Of a stretch of DNA of 5,698 bases, positions 1 to 4,876 are shown one piece after another. This stretch comes from Deltaproteobacteria bacterium. Its GTDB lineage: Bacteria > Desulfobacterota > Desulfobacteria > Desulfobacterales > C00003060. The number at the start of each line of letters is the position of its first letter. Positions within the stretch are counted from its first letter, which is position 1. A model generated the notes under the pieces. The model searched no databases and was not told where the DNA came from. It saw only the letters and a program-made list of their open reading frames with translations. The stretch is taken from positions 1 to 5,698 of the forward strand of contig JAFDGP010000266.1 in the NCBI GenBank assembly GCA_019309245.1, in the 5' to 3' direction. The position numbers and the translations under genes were made by a program.

Positions 1-59
1 TGGACTAAGCTATTGAAGAGGTGATAGAAATGAACGGATAAGTGCAAATCGAGGATGTC

Positions 60-114
60 AGCTTCACATAATACGAAGCTTCACATAACATTTTTTATGT
101 TGAGCTCAACATAA
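60..114. repeat. Three copies of a 12-bp AGCT(T/C)(C/A)ACATAA repeat
   Basis: AGCTTCACATAA occurs twice without change, at 60-71 and 77-88 (17-bp period). A variant, AGCTCAACATAA, lies at 103-114. The third copy forms half of a perfect palindrome. The copies abut the broken 3' end of the transposase remnant. They could be recombinase or transposase end sites, or operators for a DNA-binding protein; the sequence alone does not decide. With three copies at uneven spacing and no unique spacers, this is not a CRISPR array. Confidence 0.7.
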
Positions 115-116
115 AA
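93..116. repeat. Perfect 24-bp palindrome
   Basis: Each 12-base arm (TTTTATGTTGAG / CTCAACATAAAA) is the exact reverse complement of the other, centred on the GAGCTC between 104 and 105. It contains the stop codon of the truncated transposase frame. A smaller inverted repeat, AACAT/ATGTT around a T run, sits at 87-101. Intrinsic termination is unlikely because no T run follows the palindrome on either strand. Confidence 0.8.
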
Positions 117-297
117 GATGGTTGGGAATCAGCGCCCAGGCAAAACACTGGGTTTGAGTTTCTTCTAAAAGCATGCTCAACCGATCCAAAAAGTTGTTCC
201 GGTCGTGGTCGTCCCGAAATATCTTTTTTCGAGCGATCCCCCGTGCGATGACATGATGGAGGGCGCCGGGGGCGTCAATTCTTGATCTGCGCGGCAT
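106..297 (-). pseudogene. REP-associated tyrosine transposase (Y1/HUH family), 3'-truncated
   Basis: The 63-residue product begins MPRRSRIDAPGALHHVIARG, the usual N-terminus of REP-associated Y1 transposases, which nick single-stranded DNA through an HUH metal site and a catalytic tyrosine. The Ala-Leu-Ile-Pro-Asn-His stretch near residue 60 matches the start of the family's PNHxHLL motif. Only Leu-Leu-Cys and a TGA follow it: the second His of the HUH motif is missing, and so are the catalytic tyrosine and the C-terminal domain. Intact members are usually well over 150 residues. The start was chosen at the ATG preceded by AAGAGG with a 6-nt gap, although the frame stays open upstream to 339. 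The stop codon lies inside the palindrome at 93-116, so the break coincides with that repeat. The fragment cannot be an active transposase. The family call is from sequence recognition; the mechanism of truncation is inference. Confidence 0.8.
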
Positions 298-653
298 GTT
301 GTTCCTCTTAATAGCACTATCTTCAAGAGTCAAGTTCAAATGTTGAGAACGTCCCCATTATTCCTTATTCCGGCAAACTCGGCAACCGGTGGATCCGGGG
401 CTCTTAATGCTCTTGATTTTTCGTTAAAACGTTGTTAAAAGGGGGCAGGCCGACGGGGCCTTCTCCCTTCAAGTCGCACACCTTGCAGGAAACAATGGCG
501 CTGAGCAACGCCTCTTCAGGAGGCTCCCCGGCCTACCCTTCGCGTCCGTCCATCAAAATCAAAATCCCCCCGACATAGGGCTCAGCGGGCACTTGCCGGA
601 CCCCGGTAGGCCGTGAGGTGGCAAGCTTCAAGTTTCAGGGATAAAGAAGAAAG
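298..653. other. Intergenic region without an intact gene
   Basis: This gap separates the transposase remnant from the end of cbiO. Close to the transposase start, the stretch at 331-356 (AGTTCAAATGTTGAGAACG followed by TCCCC) resembles sequence often found upstream of such transposases, but this is from memory and unverified. A short direct repeat GTTAAAA occurs at 423-429 and 434-440. No convincing intrinsic terminator for the cbi operon was found downstream of cbiO: GC-rich short stems exist, but none is followed by a clean T run. The broken minus-strand frame listed separately lies in this interval. Confidence 0.5.
404..634 (-). pseudogene. Possible decayed coding frame with one internal TAG
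   Basis: Read on the minus strand, this frame stays open for 77 codons except for a single TAG at 533-535. The part before the stop includes AEPYVGGILILMDGREG, and the part after it includes EALLSAIVSCKVCDLKGEG with a Cys-x2-Cys pair. The amino-acid mix looks protein-like, with acidic, aliphatic and glycine residues and little arginine or serine bias. There is no ATG near the beginning and no clear ribosome-binding site. It lies directly downstream of cbiO on the same strand, so it may be a degraded former operon member, but chance is a real alternative in GC-rich DNA. I do not recognise the product. Confidence 0.25.
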
Positions 654-1385
654 CTATTTCTCACTGTGCTCGTGGGTGTATCTGCCGTGAGGATGAACGT
701 GGATGTGGGTGTGTGGGACGACTTCTTCGTCGAAGCTCAGTTTTCCGTCGGACATGTATCCGATATTATCCGTGGTCTTCGCCAGAAAGTCCATGTCATG
801 GGAAACCACCAGGTAGGAGCAATCCAGGCCATTTAAAATCTCCACCAGGCGCGTTTCGGTGGATTCGTCCAAGCCCGTGGTGGGCTCGTCGAGCAGAAGC
901 ACGTCCGGCTGCATGGCCAACACGGTAGCCAGAGAGACCAGCCTCTTTTCTCCTCCGGACAATTTGTGGGTAATGCGGTCTTCGAACCCTTCCAGGCCCA
1001 GCGCCTGCAACGTGTTTCGGGCAACGGCCCTGGCCTCTTCCCGGGTTTTTCCGAGATTCAGGGGACCAAAGGCCACGTCTTCAAGCACGGTCGGGCTGAA
1101 CAACTGGTCATCTGCGTCTTGAAACAACAGGCCGATTCTTTCGCGTACCCGGACAAAATCCTTTTCCTCCTTGACCGTCCGGCCCAGGATTTCGATCCGG
1201 CCCGACAAGGGCTTCAGGAGTCCCACAATCAGACGCAGCAGGGTGGTCTTGCCGCTGCCGTTTGCGCCCATCAACCCGAGCCGGTTTCCCTGATGAAATG
1301 AAAAATCCAGCCCATCCAGGACAAGACCTCTGCCGGGATAGGCGAAAGAGACGCCTTGCATATGTATGATCAGCCCATTATCCAT
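654..1385 (-). CDS. cbiO: ECF-type nickel/cobalt transporter ATP-binding protein CbiO/NikO
   Basis: Cytoplasmic ABC ATPase that powers metal uptake through the CbiQ and CbiM subunits. In the 243-residue product the Walker A motif is GANGSGKT (40-47), the Q-loop is LLFQDADDQLF (Q89), the signature is LSGGEKR (142-148), Walker B is VLLLDEP with the catalytic Glu at 167, the D-loop Asp is at 173 and the switch His is H196 in VVSHD. All catalytic motifs are intact. The last 19 residues are histidine-rich (HTHIHVHPH, then HEH; seven His in 16 residues), beyond the usual ATPase fold and suited to binding Ni or Co. The ATG start overlaps the cbiQ stop by 8 nt; a GTG eight codons upstream (1409) and an ATG eight codons downstream are alternatives. 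The family assignment is firm. Nickel versus cobalt is inferred from the neighbours. Confidence 0.93.
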   Translation of the reverse strand: MDNGLIIHMQGVSFAYPGRGLVLDGLDFSFHQGNRLGLMGANGSGKTTLLRLIVGLLKPLSGRIEILGRTVKEEKDFVRVRERIGLLFQDADDQLFSPTVLEDVAFGPLNLGKTREEARAVARNTLQALGLEGFEDRITHKLSGGEKRLVSLATVLAMQPDVLLLDEPTTGLDESTETRLVEILNGLDCSYLVVSHDMDFLAKTTDNIGYMSDGKLSFDEEVVPHTHIHVHPHGRYTHEHSEK

Positions 1386-2148
1386 TCCAGAGCCCCAGAA
1401 CCACCACACACGCCGACATGGCCCCCATCCATACCATGTCCGCAGTCCTCATTGAGAAATCACTCAGGCTGTAGAGTCGCCCCCGAAATCCGCGGCACAG
1501 CATGGCCTGGTGCACCCGTTCAGCGCGCTCCGAACTCCTTACAAGGATCATCCCCACCAGGTAGGCATAGGTCTTGTACGTGTGCAGGTTGGTCCCGGGA
1601 CAAAAACCGCGAATCTTCATTGCTTCCTTAAGCCGAATGTATTCCCGGTAGATAACAAAAATGTAGCGGTACGTAAAAAAGAAAAGGTAAACAATCTTGC
1701 GCGGGACCCTGAGCGCATGCATGGCATGGCCCAACGTCAAAATGGATGTAGAGGTAATCAAGGCAATCAGGGCAATCACAATGGCGTTGGACTTGACACT
1801 GATCTGTGTGGCATACAGGATGCCCTGCCGGGTTGCAACCAGGGGTCCCAGGGTAAAGGAGGGATCCCCGGTAACGGTAAACGGCAAGACCAGCCATAGG
1901 AATATCACAAACAGATTCACCGGCATCAGACGCCGGACGAGTTCTCGTGGGGCAACCCGCGCCATGAACGCCACGGCCAGAGCCAGAGCCAACGCCACGG
2001 CCAGAGCCAGAGCCAGGGCGGCCGTCAAGACCGGCCATTGATCACATACTGCCGTCACCACGGAAAACAGGACCACCCAAAGGATCTTCACCCGGGCATC
2101 CAGCCGGTGAAGCAGCGAATTGCCCTGGCTAAAGCCTTCTTCAATCAC
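1378..2148 (-). CDS. cbiQ: ECF transporter transmembrane (T) component CbiQ/NikQ
   Basis: Integral membrane protein of 256 residues that couples ATP hydrolysis by CbiO to movement of the substrate-binding CbiM/NikM subunit. The N-terminus has the typical HRLDARVKI segment (14-22). Strongly hydrophobic stretches follow at roughly 23-35, 40-62, 78-92, 120-140 and 150-168, with one more at the C-terminus. The two cytoplasmic coupling motifs that dock onto the ATPase are visible as AMKIRGF (176-182) and AMLCRGF (215-221), each with the Arg-Gly pair. The start is GTG, preceded by AAAGGA at about 8 nt, and it overlaps the stop of the upstream gene (GTGATTGA), so translational coupling is likely. 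Residues 45-61 contain a tandemly duplicated Ala-Leu/Val block, an unusual lengthening of a membrane segment. Length and motifs otherwise fit the family. Confidence 0.92.
   Translation of the reverse strand: MIEEGFSQGNSLLHRLDARVKILWVVLFSVVTAVCDQWPVLTAALALALAVALALALAVAFMARVAPRELVRRLMPVNLFVIFLWLVLPFTVTGDPSFTLGPLVATRQGILYATQISVKSNAIVIALIALITSTSILTLGHAMHALRVPRKIVYLFFFTYRYIFVIYREYIRLKEAMKIRGFCPGTNLHTYKTYAYLVGMILVRSSERAERVHQAMLCRGFRGRLYSLSDFSMRTADMVWMGAMSACVVVLGLWNG
1967..2014. repeat. Perfect 24-bp in-frame tandem duplication inside cbiQ
   Basis: The 24-base units at 1967-1990 and 1991-2014 are identical (each begins AACGCCACGGCC on the plus strand). On the coding strand they encode two 8-residue Ala-Leu-Ala-Leu-Ala-Val-type blocks, giving residues 45-61 of CbiQ a near-continuous alternation of Ala with Leu or Val. 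Absence of any mismatch suggests a recent slippage duplication, though conserved codon choice could also maintain it. The reading frame is kept. Confidence 0.9.
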
Positions 2149-2821
2149 GGATCCGGTCCTTTGGGCGACGGCTGGTCACGATCATGGCCACCCCCATCAA
2201 GCCGATAATATAACCCAATCCGCCGACCACATCGCTGACCGTCGGCCCGTGATCCATGGATTCGGCCAGCATGCGCTGGATCGGCTCCAACTTTTTATCG
2301 AGTACGCGGTTGATCACCCTTTCCATGTCTTGCGGACTCAGGAACGCTCCGGCCCTCTCATGCGCAACCTCCACCCGGGCGCGGGCGTCAACCGACGTGT
2401 CCGCTTGCGGATGTACGGGTTCGGAAACCGTGCCGGGAGCCGTGTCTTCACTTTCGGAAACCAAGTCTTCAACCGGGATGTGCCACTCGGCCTGGTGGCC
2501 CATCGAGGCCTTGAGAACCACCCTGAGATCCGTTTTTTTCGGAACCTTGAAAGAAAACATACCTTTTTGGTCAGTCTTTCCTTCAAGCAGCTGCCAGCCG
2601 TCCTTGTCGTAGACGACCACCGTGGCGTTTTTGGCCCGCCGCCCACCGCTGAATTTGCTCTGGGTATAAATGGTGTCACCTTCAACCCACGCAAAGATCG
2701 TCACCTTATGGGCCAGGGCCGGCTGGCTAGACAGCCCCACGCACAAAACTGCCGCAAAGAAAACCACCGCTGCCCGGACGTAGGGCCCCACGCACCGGTC
2801 ATGACGAAGCACTGTGAACAT
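2141..2821 (-). CDS. NikL/CbiL-like accessory subunit of the nickel/cobalt ECF importer
   Basis: Predicted exported, membrane-anchored protein of 226 residues. A signal sequence is clear: charged start, hydrophobic core at about 17-32, and an Ala-Leu-Ala cleavage site before HKVTIF, so the mature protein would begin with His38. The following 100 residues (HKVTIFAWVEGDTIY, then a FSGG...NATVVVYDKDG region) read as a beta-sandwich of the carboxypeptidase-regulatory/DUF4198-like kind. A charged, probably helical linker follows (to about 193), then one membrane helix (198-215) with a basic cytoplasmic tail. This layout matches the extra components (NikL, also called CbiL) described for nickel-type ECF systems that lack CbiN. 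The start was set at the ATG behind a strong GGAGGGAGGA rather than an upstream codon at 2851. It overlaps cbiM by 23 nt. Its exact job, metal delivery or stabilising the S-component, is inference. Confidence 0.75.
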   Translation of the reverse strand: MFTVLRHDRCVGPYVRAAVVFFAAVLCVGLSSQPALAHKVTIFAWVEGDTIYTQSKFSGGRRAKNATVVVYDKDGWQLLEGKTDQKGMFSFKVPKKTDLRVVLKASMGHQAEWHIPVEDLVSESEDTAPGTVSEPVHPQADTSVDARARVEVAHERAGAFLSPQDMERVINRVLDKKLEPIQRMLAESMDHGPTVSDVVGGLGYIIGLMGVAMIVTSRRPKDRIRD

Positions 2822-3425
2822 ATCCTCCCTCCAACAGCTCGGGTTTGACACGGATCAAAAACACCGTACACGCAGATGTAAGAACCCCTTCAATAGCCAT
2901 CACGGGCAGGTGGGCCACCACAATCAGTTTTGCGGCCGGCAAAAAGGCCTCCCCACTCCAATACAAGGAGCACGCCACAAGAAGACCGCTCAAAAGAACC
3001 GCACCTGAACCGCACGCAAACGCCGCCACCACGCGCAGCATGGGAGGTGTCCTTGGCCGGACCGCCCACCCGAACACCATGGAACACACCACGGCAGGAA
3101 GCGCCATGTTCATGGTATTCACCCCCAACGTCGTAATGCCCCCGAATTGAAACAGCAGCGCCTGAAGCGCGAGGCCGATCAAGATGGCCGGAAACGCCCG
3201 CCACCCCAATATCAACCCCAACAGCCCGTTTAGCACCAGGTGAACAGACGCCGGGCCGATGGGCACATGCACCAGAGAAGCCACAAAAAAGGCTGCTGAC
3301 AGGATTCCCGTGGAAGGCACATCCTTTTGTTCCAGCCGTTTGAGCCCCATCACAACGCCCGCGGTTGTCACGGCCGCGCCTGCCACAAGAATGCTGGGGG
3401 ACAAGACCCCTTCAGAGATATGCAT
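2799..3425 (-). CDS. cbiM: ECF transporter substrate-binding membrane component CbiM/NikM
   Basis: Integral membrane S-component of 208 residues that binds the divalent metal and reorients with the CbiQ/CbiO module. It starts MHISEGVLSP, the family signature in which the N-terminal amine and His2 coordinate the metal. The second conserved element is visible as SLVHVPIGPASVHLVLNG (50-67), with His53 and His62; the latter matches the position of a known metal ligand in NikM. Further membrane segments follow at about 70-100, 105-120, 130-155 and 160-195, as expected for a CbiM/NikM without a C-terminal fusion. It is the first gene of the operon. An AAGGAAAGG sequence lies about 11 nt upstream of the ATG and a GGG closer in. 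The substrate (Ni or Co) is not decided by this protein alone; absence of a separate cbiN favours nickel. Confidence 0.92.
   Translation of the reverse strand: MHISEGVLSPSILVAGAAVTTAGVVMGLKRLEQKDVPSTGILSAAFFVASLVHVPIGPASVHLVLNGLLGLILGWRAFPAILIGLALQALLFQFGGITTLGVNTMNMALPAVVCSMVFGWAVRPRTPPMLRVVAAFACGSGAVLLSGLLVACSLYWSGEAFLPAAKLIVVAHLPVMAIEGVLTSACTVFLIRVKPELLEGGYVHSASS
2823..2832 (-). promoter_or_regulatory. Strong ribosome-binding site deciding the nikL-like start
   Basis: On the minus strand this reads GGAGGGAGGA and ends one base before the ATG at 2821; its first GGAGG lies 6 nt from the start codon. It lies inside the end of cbiM. It supports the shorter 226-residue product, which also places the signal peptide closer to the N-terminus. 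Confidence 0.7.
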
Positions 3426-3474
3426 ACCCTTTGAAACCTTTCCTTACCCTCTCTTAAGATCGGCGCCTTTCGGC

Positions 3475-3526
3475 AAAAAAAAAGCTACGAGGCTCTTGTT
3501 TTCCAACAAGACACTGCCTTCGTAGC
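3475..3526 (-). terminator. Intrinsic terminator / likely attenuator in the cbiM leader
   Basis: On the minus strand a long hairpin forms: GCTACGA pairs with TCGTAGC, GGC with GCC, and TCTTGTT with AACAAGA around a GGAA loop, with an A bulge and an AGTG bulge. Nine T residues follow directly (plus-strand A run 3475-3483). This is a strong intrinsic terminator for transcription heading into cbiM, about 50 nt before its start codon. There is no obvious minus-strand gene immediately upstream for it to serve, so conditional attenuation of the operon is the likelier role. A second GCTAC at 3557-3561 in the leader could compete for the GTAGC arm. Confidence 0.8.
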
Positions 3527-3595
3527 AGGATTGACGTTAAATATCCGGTTTTTTCTGTAGCACTCAGGCCGCTTCAGTCGACCATTATTTAAAGT

Positions 3596-3625
3596 ACTTT
3601 ATCAAAGATCGTACCCATCTGTCAA
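3596..3625 (-). promoter_or_regulatory. Candidate sigma70-type promoter for the cbiM operon
   Basis: On the minus strand a perfect TTGACA -35 element (3620-3625) is followed after 18 nt by TAAAGT (3596-3601), a moderate -10. Transcription would start near 3588 and give a leader of about 160 nt containing the terminator hairpin. The -10 overlaps a 12-bp palindrome, TAAAGTACTTTA (3590-3601), a possible operator. A later AT-rich TAAATA could be an alternative -10 with poorer spacing. Confidence 0.45.
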
Positions 3626-3659
3626 ATCAAATCAGTGATGGGGCGAATTTCAGCCTGCC

Positions 3660-3692
3660 AAGGCCCTAGTGGCCTTAGTTCAGGCATGCCTG
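3660..3692. repeat. Adjacent inverted repeats upstream of the operon promoter
   Basis: AAGGCC (3660-3665) and GGCCTT (3671-3676) form a 6-bp stem around CTAGT. Four bases further on is the perfect 12-bp palindrome CAGGCATGCCTG (3681-3692). Neither is followed by a T run, so termination is unlikely. They lie about 35-70 bp upstream of the -35 element and could bind a regulator or be repeat debris. Confidence 0.5.
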
Positions 3693-4373
3693 TTGACAGA
3701 AATCCCGACAAAGGGGGGCCCTTCGGCTCCTGCTCAAACCAATGTCCCAAAATATGCCCATGATTGGGTAACTCTTTTCCATTTTTCTAACTTTTTTTAT
3801 CCAACGGGTTCTTATTCATATTGTCACAAATAAGGTAATATGTTGTATTTTCAACACCTTCTTCATGATCCAAATTTGGCATGATATCTGATGTTGTTCG
3901 ATATGGGGAGGTTGGACGACTGGCATATGAAAGGACAACGCACACAGGCGATCAGGCTGTTGCCGGTCTGGGGCATTACCGCCCCTCGGCCACAGCTTCG
4001 CCGTGAACGCAGCGTTCAACCTCACCGCCGTGCATTGGTGCCTGCAAGGTCGACCCCGGGATCGAGGGGGCGCCAAAAACGAACGATTTATGAAGTGGGC
4101 ATTGTTGTGGATCTTTACGCTTAACAGGTCCGCCGTAACCCAACCCGCGATCTCCCGCGGACAAACCCAGCCTGCAACCTGATTTCGCTCTTTTTTCTCC
4201 CATAAGAAACTCGAGGGTTTAGTTTTTGGCGAATTATGTCGATGGAAAGCGCAACACCCCATTGGCCTGCGAGACCTTTGCAAAACTCGTTGTTCTCGCT
4301 TACTGGGCAACATTTTGCGGGCTCGGCCTTTGGATCGGAATTTGCCAGGTCAGTTTTCAAGAAAGGCTTTGCC
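3693..4373. other. Long intergenic region; possible dispersed-repeat block, no convincing gene
   Basis: The left part (to about 3890) is AT-rich. It contains CATGAT, the palindrome CCAAATTTGG and a second CATGAT in tandem at 3864-3885. From about 3890 to 4270 the DNA is more GC-rich and stays open in several frames on both strands, the longest being 165 codons on the minus strand, but the peptides are rich in Arg, Pro and His, have no recognised motif and lack good ribosome-binding sites. At 4271-4287 the sequence GAGACCTTTGCAAAACT resembles ends I associate with some IS elements. GCAAAA at 4280 and TTTTGC at 4313 form a small inverted repeat. The block may be remnant mobile DNA; this is inference. 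Confidence 0.4.
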
Positions 4374-4673
4374 ATGAACCAACACACACTCCCCCGCCAC
4401 ACGTCGCACGATGTACCGGAAATTCTATCCTGTGAAAAGGCCCGGCTTCGCGCGTTGTCATTGAGCGTAATTCGCTCCGTGGTCAGGCAGCACCAGGGCA
4501 ACGTTGAGCAAGACGAGACCTCGGACTATGTAGATATCGATGTCCCGGATACGGAAGCCACGGCCTGTGCCGAGGAGATCGGCCAGCAGATGGGCTTGAT
4601 CTGCCACCAGGTCTATCGCCATGTGGACGCGCTGTTCAAAGGAAAAGTCCTGTTGCCCAAGACGGTCAACTGA
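4374..4673 (+). CDS. Hypothetical 99-residue protein upstream of motB-like gene
   Basis: I do not recognise this family. The start was placed at an ATG with AAAGG seven bases upstream; the frame extends further back to 4236, but that part reads like translated non-coding DNA. The product appears soluble, with no signal peptide or membrane segment. The visible pattern is a helix (about 21-40, EKARLRALSLSVIRSVVRQH), a likely beta pair around GNVEQDETSDYVDIDVPD (42-59), then a second helix (60-73), and a C-terminal helix with a basic end. Cys20, Cys65 and Cys77 are spread out with no metal-binding spacing. It lies 203 bp before the MotB-family gene on the same strand, so co-transcription is possible but unproven. 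The intervening DNA shows only a weak AGCC/GGCT stem followed by four T just after the stop. Confidence 0.65.
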   Translation: MNQHTLPRHTSHDVPEILSCEKARLRALSLSVIRSVVRQHQGNVEQDETSDYVDIDVPDTEATACAEEIGQQMGLICHQVYRHVDALFKGKVLLPKTVN

Positions 4674-4876
4674 GCCTGCTGGCTTTTCACAATTTCCCGA
4701 AGCGCATCATTGCCCGCCATCGTCTTTTAGCCCGGACCATGCCCGGATTCAGGTTATTTGTGAATTTGCCGATGTATTGGAAAAATGCGATCCGTGATGG
4801 TTCCGCCGTTTCAGGTTTATCCCAGGAGCCGGTTTTTCCCCATCGGCATCCGGGTAATCAAAAAGGATTGAAGATC

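Noticed and set aside
60..114. Short CRISPR array
   Set aside because: Repeats are only 12 bp, with 5 and 14 bp between copies, and one copy is part of a palindrome.
1628..2041. Long frames on both strands across the cbiQ region
   Set aside because: They arise from the Ala/Leu-rich, repetitive GC-rich coding sequence of cbiQ. Their Gly/Arg/Ser-rich peptides have no family features.
2120..2848. Plus-strand open frame of 242 codons opposite the nikL-like gene
   Set aside because: It mirrors a gene with a clear signal peptide, membrane helix and strong ribosome-binding site. Its own peptide is rich in His, Arg and Pro with no motif.
3426..3720. Cobalamin riboswitch upstream of cbiM
   Set aside because: Checked on the minus strand for the B12-box and the conserved GCCACTG-type core. 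Only partial, out-of-order resemblances were seen. A NiCo riboswitch could not be confirmed either.
3816..4313. Minus-strand open frame of 165 codons
   Set aside because: No recognised domain, unnatural composition and no good ribosome-binding site. Other frames across the same DNA are equally open, so it is treated as possible repeat DNA.
4674..4710. Terminator after the 99-residue gene
   Set aside because: The AGCC/GGCT stem is only 4 bp with four T, too weak to call.
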